Of a DNA stretch of 64,000 nucleotides, positions 21,555 through 32,060 are shown in pieces. The stretch's first letter is position 1; the number at the start of each line of letters is the position of its first letter. The notes beneath the pieces are model-generated. The model did no database searches, was not told where the DNA came from, and saw only the letters and a list, made by a program, of their open reading frames with translations. A program made the position numbers and the translations under genes. The stretch is from Yamagishiella unicocca (Eukaryota; Chlorophyta; Chlorophyceae; Chlamydomonadales; Volvocaceae), in assembly GCA_003116995.1 (NCBI GenBank), contig BDSL01000061.1, forward strand, positions 248,001-312,000, read 5' to 3'.

Positions 21555-22162
21555 TTTCAACAATCGCCGCGGAGCTGGAGCCACTGCTGCAGGTGGTTGA
21601 CTTCAGCAAGTGCACTGGGGTACTGGATCCGTGGAGTGGGACTGGGACTATAGTTCGTGTGTTTGGGCAGAAAGGGTACATGACGTACCGCAACGATGTG
21701 TTCGAAGGGCATGAAGCTGAGCATCACGAGGATGCGCTGCAGCCTGGGTATTATAGGCGTGTGCAGGATGTGTGGAGTTATGATGCGATCGTAGCCTCAC
21801 CGTGGTTTGCCATGCTAGATCTAGCTTTGCCACTCGCGGTTAGCTTTGCACCTGTAGTCGCATTTCACGTGCCTGGGCACTATGTCACTGATGCGCATGA
21901 CGTGCGTCTCGGTTATCTGCAGTCGCTCGCCAAGGCTGGGCGCCTAGCACTCATCATGGGCTTGCCACGCGGGCGCATGGGCAAGAGCGAGGTGCATGTG
22001 GGTAGTAGTGTTCGCGAGTCGCTGTCTCCGCAAGCAAATGCTCAAGACGAGCGAGGCTGTAGATGGACCGTGGGTGATGATGTAGTGTTGCACTGGTGTA
22101 GAGCGCGATCAGGGGGGGCAGTTTGTTGCTCAGTCGTTGCATGCGGGGCCCCGTTTTGTTAG
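21555..22162 (+). pseudogene. Second DNA-methyltransferase-like domain of the gypsy element
   Basis: The open frame includes GVLDPWSGTGTIVRVF, a motif-I-like AdoMet-binding DPxxGTG, then YRNDVFEG, and YDAIVASPWFAMLDLALPL, where SPWF stands in the motif IV (D/N/S-P-P-F/W/Y) position, followed by VVAFHVPGHYV and LALIMGLPRG. Together this is like an amino-methyltransferase fold. The N-terminal codons before about 21555 come from a shifted frame. It ends at a stop at 22162. Whether the domain ever acted on DNA or RNA is unknown. Confidence 0.5.
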
Positions 22163-22326
22163 TGTTTGCAGTTTCTGAGCCTTAGAGCTTGCGTGTTCTG
22201 GTTTGTGTGCTTGCCCTCCTGAGAGTTCTGCAGTGACGAACCTGTTGGCCATTAGGCCCGTGTTAGGCCGTGAGACGGACATGTCTGCTTGTGCTGTGCT
22301 ACCTTAGAGCAGCTTCCCCTACTGTA

Positions 22327-22405
22327 GGTTTCAGCTGGGGGGGGAGTCTTCAGTGGGTTGGGGGGGGAGTCTTCAGGTTTCAGCTGGGGGGGGGGAGTCT
22401 TCAGG
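22327..22405. repeat. G-run repeat, three units
   Basis: Three units of G8-10 followed by AGTCTTCAG, two of them preceded by GGTTTCAGCTG, lie within 79 bp. The G runs could form G-quadruplexes. It may be part of the gypsy 3' end (a purine-rich tract before an LTR) or a separate repeat. Confidence 0.6.
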
Positions 22406-22502
22406 AAAGCACGAACCATACCTAACAATACACTGGCGAGATATTTCAGTCCAACCGTCTTGCAGAGATACGCGTTCCTGGAGCGGCGCCGAAACCCTTG
22501 TG
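22405..22502 (+). repeat. Dispersed repeat, copy 1
   Basis: Contains CGAACCATACCTAACAA, GAGATATTTCAGTCCAACCG and GATACGCGTTCCTGGAGCGG. Related copies lie at 24078-24200 (inverted) and 31928-32060 (same orientation). No coding potential. Confidence 0.8.
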
Positions 22503-22789
22503 TCCCCTTCCATTCTTCAGTTCTTTCCTCCCTTTCCTTTCTTCCTATTCTTCCCTCATCCCTTCCATTCCCGAGTATAATTGTGCTTGCGTGCTCTCGA
22601 TAATTAAAATGTTGAAACGCTTTCGCATGATTAACCAGTTGTAGCACTAAGAAAACTTAGCTTCGATGCCCGCCTTGGTCATCTCATGTATGCACCTTAA
22701 ATATAAGCGCATCACATTGACATCTACAACATCTTGGTTCCATGCCGTACTACTTCCTAATGCATCTAAAGCTACACAGGATTAGCGGT

Positions 22790-22858
22790 CCATGAGCCTC
22801 CTGGCTCGTCTGGGCCTTACGAGCTCCAAGAGCTTGTAATCAATCAATCAATCAAAAA
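22790..22858 (+). mobile_element. 3' end of a LINE or SINE with (AATC)n tail
   Basis: GAGCCTCCTGGCTCGTCTGG, then GCCTTACGAGCTCCAAGAGC and an AATC tetramer array (22838-22855) running into A6. Short microsatellite tails of this form mark non-LTR element 3' ends. No coding part is visible upstream, so it is a truncated copy or a SINE. Confidence 0.55.
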
Positions 22859-23145
22859 ACACAGGCACACCGCATTCACATAACATCTTACATATATTCG
22901 AATATGCCACTCTTCCTGGTATCCATAACCCTTCCTTGAAACTGCTTGAAATACGCCCAACACTGTGACGCCAGGCCTTTTTTCTCAGGCTCTCACCCAC
23001 ACTATTCACCAACATCCATCCTTAGTACATACATAATACAGTCATACAACGTCCAAAACATCCATGCTTCATTCTTGCGACCTGGTCCTACTATATACCC
23101 CCGCGCTATGGAACATAAACCTTAAGCAACAGCAAGATCCGTTTT
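22859..23145. other. No gene recognised
   Basis: AT-richer spacer with no supported feature. Confidence 0.4.
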
Positions 23146-23290
23146 AAAACAACTAAATAACACAATCATACAACCTTCGAAGCGGCCCCGCTTCGGATAT
23201 CACTGTCGCGTCCCTTTCCGACCATAATTGTGCCCCCGAGCCGCTGTAGAAGGAAAGTGATGGGGATGGTGAGGAATGACAGGTGTCACG
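23146..23290. repeat. Direct repeat, copy A
   Basis: AACAACTAAATAACACAATC ... CACTGTCGCGTCCCTTTCCGACCATA followed by GTAGAAGGAAAGTGATGGGG. The first half recurs at 23609-23690 and the second half at 23806-23848 and 23936-23977. Confidence 0.75.
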
Positions 23291-23608
23291 GAATTGGGTG
23301 TCGTGACAGCTGCCAGGGGGCAGGGGTAGAGGTCCGTCCTTGGAATAACTAACTCAATCGAACAACCCACTAATAATTGCCCCGATTCCAATATCACTAT
23401 AACCTTCCTTTTCCTATCATTCTTCACCTTCCCAAGCCTCACTTCGCAAGTACACCACCACGCACACTTCTCCGATAACCATCCTTACATTACAAGACAT
23501 TCAATTCATAACACGCTCAAAACAGCCCCACTTACTTCATATCACAACATTACGTACGGCCCCTTTATACTATTGAAGATACACCGCCGCTACTGCCGCC
23601 ACCGCCGC

Positions 23609-23700
23609 AACAACTAAATAACACTATCATACAGCCTTCAAATCGGCCCGGCGTCGAATCTCACTGTCACGTTCTTTTCCGACCATACCTGACCAAGCGG
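23609..23700. repeat. Direct repeat, copy B
   Basis: AACAACTAAATAACACTATC ... TTTTCCGACCATA, homologous to 23146-23228 with scattered changes. In this copy an inverted-repeat arm (23706-23800) lies between the two halves that are adjacent in copy A. Confidence 0.75.
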
Positions 23701-23705
23701 CGCGC

Positions 23706-24069
23706 CCTTCCCTTTCCAGACAAGCCCCGTTTTCCTCGTGCCAGCTGACAGCTGTCACCTGTCACCCGCCTCATGACAGCTGTCACGGCACCCAATCCAT
23801 GACACCTGTAGAAGGAAAGTGATGGGAATGGTGAGGAATGACAGATGTCAGGGACTTCTCCCTACCCTTTCCTTCTATTGTCGATGACGGTGAAATGACG
23901 TGACAGCTGTCACACGAGAGCTCTGCTCATCGAACTAGGAGGAAAGTGATGGGGATGGTGAGGAATGACAGATGTCAGGGAATTGGGTGTCGTGACAGCT
24001 GTCATGAGGCGGGTGACAGGTGACAGCTGTCAGCTGGCACGAGGAAAAAGGGGCTTGGTCGGAAAGGGA
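23706..24069. repeat. Fold-back inverted repeat carrying TGACAGCTGTCA palindromes
   Basis: The left arm 23706-23800 and right arm 23968-24069 are near-perfect reverse complements of about 95-100 bp around a 165-bp loop. The 12-bp perfect palindrome TGACAGCTGTCA occurs exactly at 23746, 23774, 23901, 23993 and 24021, with imperfect versions (TGACAGATGTCA, TGACAGGTGTCA) between. Non-coding. It could be a fold-back transposon or MITE-like element, or an array of protein binding sites. Confidence 0.8.
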
Positions 24070-24077
24070 TGGGCATT

Positions 24078-24200
24078 AGTCATGGTTTCGGTGCCGCTCC
24101 AGAAACGCGTATCTGAGCATGACAGTTGGAGTGAAATATCTCGTAAGTGTGTTGTTAGGTATGGTTCGTTGGCACTAAGTAACGGACGCCGTCTTATACC
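24078..24200 (-). repeat. Dispersed repeat, copy 2 (inverted)
   Basis: Reverse complement of the repeat at 31928-32060, with matching sequence from TAAGACGGCGTCCGTTACTT through CGAACCATACCTAACAACA to CGAAACCATGACTAATGCCC. It lies in inverted orientation to copy 1 about 1.7 kb away, flanking the fold-back region. Confidence 0.85.
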
Positions 24201-26232
24201 GTCTGGTGCATGTTTTGGTAGAAGGAAAGTGATGGAACATATCGGTGCAGGTTGGAATTGATCGCGTGCGGATGTAAGCACCGGAGGTGTTGGTGGGGTG
24301 GGAGATGTGGAAGGGGTCTGTCCACAAGTCGTGAAAGTATGCGCTGTGAACCGCCACCGAAAACACCCAACGACAACACAGGCCGCCAACACACTCTGAC
24401 CAAGGGTACGGCTAGCTAAGGCAAACAGTACGGGTCATCTACAACCACCCGGCCGCTAAGACTCATGACACTGAGCGCTGCTCTCGGGAGTTAGCACTGG
24501 CTCTGGCATCGGGGCACTGGCATCGGACGTCACCACAGACAGACGACAACGCATCGCAGGCATGGTCCCCTAACACGTGGCCCGGGATATAGCACCTTCG
24601 CGTCACCCAGTGATCAGACACGGTTGGGCAGGCCAGGGTAGGAACAGCCGCGCACATCCTTGGCAGCATTGCAACTCAACCTGCCTAGTCCCACTCCTAC
24701 CCGGGATGTTAGCACTGGCACTCGCGCGGGGCTTTGGCGCTGGCGTTACCCAGCGGGCAGGTCGCGGACTTCAGCACCCGAAGTGTCTCCTCACGAAAAC
24801 CGCCCAGAAGGCATCAGCTGCAATGTACAAACAAATATGAGGCTTGATCCCAAGGTCAGGCGTAGCGGCCGAAATAGATCACGCTCATACAACGAGCGCT
24901 TGATCTCGTTTTGGGACTTGGGGGCGCGTGTTGAGCGTTGGGCCGTTACGTACGGTTTCACAGTTCACCATTTAACGATGACGAAGTAATGATGTCGGCT
25001 TGCGGGGTGGAGGCGCCACGAAGGTAGGATCGGCGAGCTGCCAGGTAGAAGCTACGCAGTTCAGCTGCCGCGAACGAGTGTGCACGATATGTGTGTGCAA
25101 CTATCTGATAATGGAAGCTTCTCGGCTGGGCAATGGATACATGGCGATGATAGACCTTACATTTCTCTTCCGCTAGGCCGGTCCGCAACCTAACGAAAGG
25201 GGCCTACTAGTTGCTCATCGGATGATGCCGAAGCAAACCGAAGAGCAAAACGAGACAAAGGAAAACACCTTTGGCTCGACTCCTTATACTCGAACCAAGC
25301 GTACGACACAGATCTACGACCAGCAGAACCGCACACAGGAAAACGCCAACAGAAACCACCGACAATTGCCACTCAGCTCGTAAGGACGGTAATTTGTCGA
25401 TGACGGTGAAATGACGTGACACCCAGTCCTCAAAACGCAAAATTAAGCCGCATCCCTTCCTGTGGCCATCGCTGGTCATTCCCCCGCACATGGTTGTGAT
25501 CGTCGTACCGGTATGCTCAAACCTCACGTGCATGTAGCCAACTGAGACGAATCCACCATTGCAAGTACCCCACGTGCTTTCTTCGCGCGTTCCATTACCC
25601 TCTTCCCAATTAAAAGGACATGTATGAGCCGACAGGAGTGAAGTTATGTTGGCAACTGCTCGGGTGTTTCGTGCCATCAACACCAGCAGGACCTGCCCCG
25701 CTTCCAGCCAGGCGACAGCCAGCGATATGGACCAGCCCTCAAATAGCGTCAGTCAGGTCCGAGCACGTGGTTCTGCGCTTGCCTACGAAAGCAGCGTACA
25801 GCAGAATACATACGGGATTGCAATCTCACCCGGTCAATAAAATGTCTGATCGTGTTGGCCGTACCATTCGCCAGCACAGCGGAATCATGACCGTTGTCGG
25901 GTGCGATGTACGGCCACCATCTCACGTGGTCTTGCCTCTGGCAATGCAGCTGCGACCCACAACTTGGTACTGCAGAGCTTGATCGCTCAAATCGCATGTC
26001 CGCGCGCCCATACCGCCTACCCGGCACCAGAAAGCTCTCCAAGCCCTGCCCCGCACGACTTCTCACTACGGCGCTTCTGCTATAAAGTAACCGAACCTAA
26101 GCCGGGGCCTAAGATAAATTGGTTAGCTAGTATCAGCCAGCTGTACCCGCAGATAATCTAACCACGAGACGTGGTTCACGTGAGCGGGAGGGGTGTTCTG
26201 CATGTCCTTCGCGGCCGCCACTCACGGTTCCC
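24201..26232. other. Gene-free repeat-bearing spacer
   Basis: No supported gene. A short block TGTCGATGACGGTGAAATGA at about 25395-25422 repeats the one at 23878-23900. A GTAGAAGGAAAGTGATGG fragment of the same repeat family lies near 24220. The remaining sequence shows nothing recognised. Confidence 0.5.
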
Positions 26233-29200
26233 TCACAAACTCGAGGCCGCGGCCGAAGCTGCCTTGCGCTGGTGCTCGTCCACCATGCGCACCGCCGTTT
26301 CGTCCATCGTCTGGATCAGCTTGGCGACGATGGCGGGATGGTCGTGGGCGGAGCCCACGCTGCTGTACGGCAGGCCCAGAAAGGCGGCGATGTTGTGATA
26401 GTGGTAGTTGCCGCCGGCGTTGTGCATCAGCTCGATGACGGACGAGGTGGACGCCCGCAGCCACACCTCGTTGAACACGCCCGCGCCGTGCACCGCCATC
26501 AAGATGCTGGTGCGGGACAGCATCGAGAGCTGCGCGTTTTGGAGGCCGGGGGCGATTTTCGAGTGAGGTCATTGGGCGGCGGGTATCGGTGCGGGCGGGT
26601 GCCGATGGGAGGTCAGCTTCCATGCGATGGGAGGATTGGCTGCGGGGGTACGGTACCCTGAAGAAGGGTCCAGTCCGCCCGCGGCTCTACATTACGCAGC
26701 TGGTCCGGAACGACACCACCAAATGGTAGCTGCCTCAACAGTGCGACGAACATACGCAGAGCATGGGGTCTCAGCGCCGTAGCGGTGATATTGTAATGCC
26801 TCTAAATCAACACGCGCCCCAGCTGCCCCTCATCGGCCCGACCTGATCTGGGTACCAGCGGTGGTCCCCGAGCTCCATGGTGCCGAACTCGAAGTACACC
26901 GACAGCTTGCGGCAGTCCGGTGCCGCCGGGTTGCGCAGGCAGCTGCGACTGTTCCACTCCTGCACGGCGCCGCTGAGCGCCTGTATGATCTTGTTGTCGT
27001 CTCCGATCATGCGCTGGGCCTGCGCGGCGGTTGGAGGGGCGGAGCGGTGCAGTTGCATGTGCGGTTTCTCTGACCCGAACGCCAGCCGCCCCCACCGCTG
27101 TCATGTCCGACTCCTCACAAGGCACCTCAAACCTCACAGCGCGTGTTGGAAAACGTATGCCTTCTCCGGGTAGTCATTCCCTTTCTCTTTTACTCGTCAG
27201 TTCGCCGGTTTACTCTCTACCTTCATTGTCCCGGGCCTCCCCATCCGCACCTGCCAGCTGGTGAACTTCCCCGAGTTGGCCGTCTCAAAATGGCGCCGCG
27301 ACACCCAGGTGACCCGCCCCACCACCGTCTCGGCGTTCTGGCGGTGCTGTCCGTCCGGCCAGGTGTAGCTCTCCGGCCGCATGTCCGCCATCAGCGCGTG
27401 CGCCCAGTTCACGACGCCGGTGAAGAACAGGGACCTGCGTGCCGCGGTGGACACGGGGAGAACAAGGGGCACGTAGGGAGCGGGATTCGGAGCTGGGACA
27501 GGTAGCACCGCGCTTGCTGCATGTGCGTAGCGCCACACGGAATGGCCGCGGAGGTTCTCCTTTGGGAAAGGGGCGCGGATGAGAGGCTCGGTACGCGGTT
27601 AGCAAGGTCTGATGATATGTACGCCAGCACCAGGTTGTGCGTGTTGCCCAAGCTGAGCCCGTGACGGCCCACCTAGGTTCCCCATCTCCACAATCGGGCT
27701 GTTTTTGTAATACAGTGCCCTGAAAGCCTGGTTCGATATTATTTCCTGTGCCTTATATCCAAGCAAGCCGCCTCAGCTTTCAGCTCGACCCCACAGACCT
27801 GGCACCCCTTGCTGCGTTCCTGACGTCGGCTACACATGCCGCGTTGTCTCTCCCCGACACCGAGCCTGACCCTCACAGCCCTGTCTGCCTTGCCCCAGTC
27901 CCATCCCCACCTGCACGACGTCGGCCGTCCGGGCCAAAAGTGCGTGTAGAGGCTGCGGTGCGGCATGCTCGCGATGAGGGCGTTCTTGAAGCACGTGCCC
28001 GGGGGGTAGGGTCGGTTGCGGAGGAAGCGGATCCGGTAGGGGTAGGCGATGCGGCGCCAGAGCTCTAGGTAGAAGCCCGGGGGGGCCCCGTCAGTGGCTA
28101 CGATGGTGATCCCCTGTGCACACCCAGATGAGAAGGGAGGGCCACCCAGGTGACGATGGCCTTGACCTGGCCCCATGTTAAGAAGTGGACGGGCTAGGCC
28201 TGCATGCGCGGCTTACAACCAAATAACACTTTTGGCGGAGTTCACGGAGCCAATGGAGTTAATCTGCGCACGGCGGGACCCCTGGATAGTGTTTGCTGGA
28301 ACCTGAATTGTCTCCTGTTAAGGCATGCGGGACGCCACAACAGAAGCGACCTCACCACCCCCCTCCCTTGACATTCCCCGCCACGCAACTTCCTTCTCGG
28401 CCCCGCCTCTCTCCCCGGGCCCCGCACCTGCTGTAGCAACTCCTTTTGCGGATACAACCACATTGCGGCGAAGAAGTTGTTGACCTCCTCAAAGTGGTGG
28501 TAGGCGTTGGTGGGGTCCATGCGGGTAACGAAGTACACAGGGTACGACACAGTACGGCGAGGATCCCCGCAGGCGTCCATGACCTCCGCCTCCGGAACTG
28601 TCTGCAGCGCGTCGTACAACCAGCGGTCCGTATGCTGGTCGGCGACCTGCGCGGCGGGAGCCATAGACCGAGGGGACAGAGACGAGATGGACACAGCGGG
28701 CGGGCTGTTGATGCAGCGCTACGGAGCCGGCGTGTGGAAGGTAACCCGAGTGGGAGCCCCCAGGCGGCAGCAGGCCCTCGCGCCCTCCGCATTGGCTCCG
28801 ACAGTGGGGGTCGATTGCCCTTGCAATGGCCCAACAGGTCAGGTGCGCGGTTGCGGCTGTAGCAGGCGGCGGCTGTATGCAATTTGGGTTTCTGAGCTGC
28901 GCGGTGCTCTACAGCCCCCACGTCCTCCTGGCATAACGTGTTCCGGAGAAGTGGGTCCCTACCGGAACCCAAACGCCCTCGGTGCCCCAATGCCCCGCAA
29001 GACCCGGTAGAACCAACGCCCCCGTTACCCACTTCTGCTCGGCTCCAGGGCAGTGGCTGAGTTGGCGAGCATGAAACTTTCACCGAGCCCAGCTTGGGCG
29101 TCGGATAGCGGGCTCCTGGCTTGGTCAGCACTTCTCCCAGGAAGTCTTCCGAGTTAAGAACAAGGTTGGTGGCGGTGCAGAACTGGGAGCAGGGGGAGAA

Positions 29201-30173
29201 GACCACAGAAACATTTTCAGACGGCGGTATACGGGAAGCGTCTAGGGATTGGGCTCGCTAAACAGGGCGGGAGGGGCAGTGTGGAATTGTAGAGTTCGAT
29301 CCGCCAAGTAGAGACGCCGTCCCGCCTCTCCCGTTCGCCCTCCCTACACCTCCCAACCTGCAAAGTTTCCTTTGTACACCCCCCAACGATAAATCGCTAT
29401 AAGCCGTCTTCGGTTTTTTGCTTCGAACATTCCAATCGAACCCACCAACCCACATGCCATGTCCCACACATAGGAATGAGCAGCTCTGTTGGTCATCTGC
29501 TGCCAGAAACCTCCCTATGCTGCTGCCCATTGGTAGTTTCCTTCCCCCTGAACCCGATCTTGCCTCAAATTGTCCCGCTTGTGATCCCCCCGTTATACAT
29601 GTCAGCTGCCATCCCTGTGCTCTACCATTCGTCCCGTGTTGTCCCCCAAACTGTTTTCCATATGGACAGAGTCTCCGGAACACGCACTGCCCAACCTGAC
29701 TCCCAGCCAACTAGCCGGCAAATCTGCCCCCTTGCCCGCGCCACAGCATGGACGAACCTTACCAAGCTGCCAATGTCCGAATCATGGTTGTGGGGCGGAT
29801 GCTGATAGCATGTCAAGGTTGACTGGCCGCCGGGCAAGCAGACATCTTTTTTGGCAGCCTTCCACTTGTCAAGGTATTTCTGCCCGAAGAGATCATCACA
29901 ATTGGGATCAAGGGAGGCGGTGCCATTCTTCGTCAGCTCCGCTCGGGCTCCATCGAGCCAACTTTGCACTTTAAGCTTATCATTCCATCTCGTTATGTGC
30001 GCCGGCACCGGGTGGCGAACCCCTCTGTTGGCAGATACAGCAGGATCCGCTGACATCGCAATTGATCGAAAATATGCCAGCACAGCGACCGCTTGCAACA
30101 GTGCTCGACCAGCAAGCCTCGGTCCACACCCATTTCTCCGTCCTCTATGCAATGCGGTTAACGCTTTGCTCAT
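26233..30173 (-). CDS. Glycosyltransferase family 61-type enzyme, 7 exons
   Basis: Probable exons (minus strand): 30173-29763, 29182-29084, 28646-28428, 28112-27911, 27434-27251, 27019 to about 26855, 26529-26233. The first exon has a basic start and one hydrophobic segment (about residues 20-40), fitting a type II Golgi membrane protein with a lumenal Cys-containing stem (DPNCDDLF, CLPGGQSTLTC). The catalytic region shows YFVTRMDPTNAYHHFEEVNN, then FKNALIASMPHR, DNKIIQAL and VHGAGVFNEVW, and ends with ELMHNAGGNYHYHNIAAFLG. The HGAG turn and the terminal NYHYHN segment are typical of family GT61 (DUF563), which includes plant xylosyl/arabinosyltransferases and animal EOGT-like enzymes. Donor and acceptor cannot be told from sequence. 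The border of exon 6 is uncertain. The predicted role is secretory-pathway glycosylation of wall or matrix glycoproteins. Confidence 0.8.
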
Positions 30174-31927
30174 GATGTCTTAATAATCGGCACGAAAAAA
30201 TAGGCATCCACCGGGGCGCAATGCACGCGACTGGCCCTGCTACGTAATCGGAGGCTGCATGTCATAGACTATGATGCAGCAGAGCTTAGACTGGCACCAC
30301 GAAGTGGGCTAAAGTTGGTAAAGTAGAAGGCGGAGGCCCAATGGGCAATGGCGCTGGTCGATTGGCCTGTACTACATTTCAAAAAAATAAAATGGTTTAT
30401 TGCCCTACAAAGTCTCAAGATGTGCAAGCATACTACAAAGCGTTGTCGTCCTCGTCGCCGTCCCGTCAGTTTGGAATTATTGTGGCCGATTGCGATTCAA
30501 CAGCTTGTGCAACACCCTTGCTGATAACGTCGACGTTGTCCAGTTTGCCGTCACCCAACGGTATACATGGAATGGAGCCAAGGAGTTGAGCCCCCGATTG
30601 TTGCCCAAACCGAAGCTCCAGGCTTCGGTACGACAAGCTCCAAGCTCCGGGCTTCGGTACGACAAGTAAAAAGTTCCCCGATCGCAGCTGCAGCAAGCTG
30701 CACGATCAATTGGAATGGCCCACAGCTCACAGGAACAGTCCCACGAGCCACCTCACCTGGTGCCGGCCGCCTGACCCCCGCGCCCCCTGGCGCACCCCAC
30801 CCCCCCCAGAGGGGTCGCTCCTTGCCCCACGGACTCCGCGCGCGGCCCCCGCACTCTTCTTTGCACCCACCCTGCGCCGTGGTGCTGGACCTGGTAGTAT
30901 AACTAGGAGCTGTCTCTCCGCGCCCGCGACTGGGCTGTCTATCATCCGTCCTGTAGGTTGTAGCACTGCTGTCGCCTCCGTCGTCGTGACGGAATGTTTG
31001 AACTGTGTAATCTCCGGGGATTCGGGGCAAGTACTGTCAGCCATACCTCGGCAGCTAGATACATCTCATCCCCTGACGATGACAGCTGGGATAACCTAAA
31101 GCCACCCTCCGGTAGCAACACGTGCCGCGCGTGGCGTACTTGTATGCGCGCTGCACGTTACCAGATGTTTGCTTGCACGTTTAGCCATCCCTTTCCTTCG
31201 TGGTACTATGCATAACTTCCTTAACCCTTAAAACACATTCATGTTGCTATGCGCAACTTCCATTTTCCGACACAAACCTGCGAGATCTGGGTGATCGGTT
31301 CCTAATGATACGCAGAGTTCAATACAGCCTATGATTTGAGCCAAGGCGGAGTTCATTGGCATCCTGGATAAAAAGGGCACTCGTTCCTATCCTTTCCTAT
31401 GCCCCTCCCGTTGTATCCGTGGATCATCAGACGGGCCCGTTGGTGGGGGTTGGTACATACACGCTTGAGTTTGTTTCCACAGCCTGTCATGCCCCACAGC
31501 AGGCTTCGGCCGTCGCGGATGCTAGGTGTAGCACTTCTGCTCGTGCTTCTCTGGCTGACCGCATTTGCCGACTCCAGGCCTGACTGGCGTGCGCTGTCGT
31601 GAGCGCTCAGGCTACAACTGACCAGATCGTAGGCACGTTAGCAGGTGAACGCCGCAAGTCGCTACCTCTTCCGGGTTCTGCCCCGGGTATCCTGATTCCC
31701 GACCTAAGCGCGGCCCACAGCTGCACTGTTAATTGCGGGGCAACGATGCTCGTCACTGTTGTTACACGTCTGCAACTGGGCACCTCGTGCGAGAGGGTAC
31801 TTCGAGCACGGCCGGGAATACCAGGAGTGGCATCCCGCCGTGCTAAGGCGGCTGAGGCTACGTGGGCCCGATGTGCGCACCTTATCCCTTCGGTTCCGAT
31901 CGTGAGCCAGCTACCGTCCAACACGAT
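30174..31927. other. No gene recognised
   Basis: Spacer upstream of the glycosyltransferase start, so it should contain its promoter. A GCTTCGGTACGACAAG block is repeated at about 30621 and 30651. No convincing splice-linked frame on either strand. Confidence 0.45.
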
Positions 31928-32060
31928 ATAAGACGACGTCCGTTACTCAGTGTCAACGAACCATACCTAACAACACTCGCGAGATAGTTCACTCCAACCG
32001 TCATGCCCAGATACGCGTTCCTGGAGCGGCGCCGAAACCATGACTAATGCCCGCGAATCG
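31928..32060 (+). repeat. Dispersed repeat, copy 3
   Basis: TAAGACGACGTCCGTTACTC, then CGAACCATACCTAACAACAC and GATACGCGTTCCTGGAGCGG, ending GAAACCATGACTAATGCCC. It is the closest match to copy 2 (24078-24200) and is partly shared with copy 1 (22405-22502). Confidence 0.85.

Larger units (their letters stand above)
12960..22162 (+). mobile_element. Decayed, 5'-truncated Ty3/gypsy retrotransposon with extra chromatin-type domains, split by a LINE
   Basis: Order on the plus strand: remnant of RT thumb, RNase H, a cytosine-methyltransferase-like domain, (LINE insertion 15489-19894), integrase zinc-binding and core domains, PHD finger, chromo/Tudor-like segment, and a second methyltransferase-like domain. 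RNase H before integrase is the Ty3/gypsy order. The gag, protease and most of RT are missing, there are nonsense and frameshift changes, and the integrase core is internally deleted. No LTR could be identified; a 3' LTR could lie beyond 22162. Confidence 0.75.
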
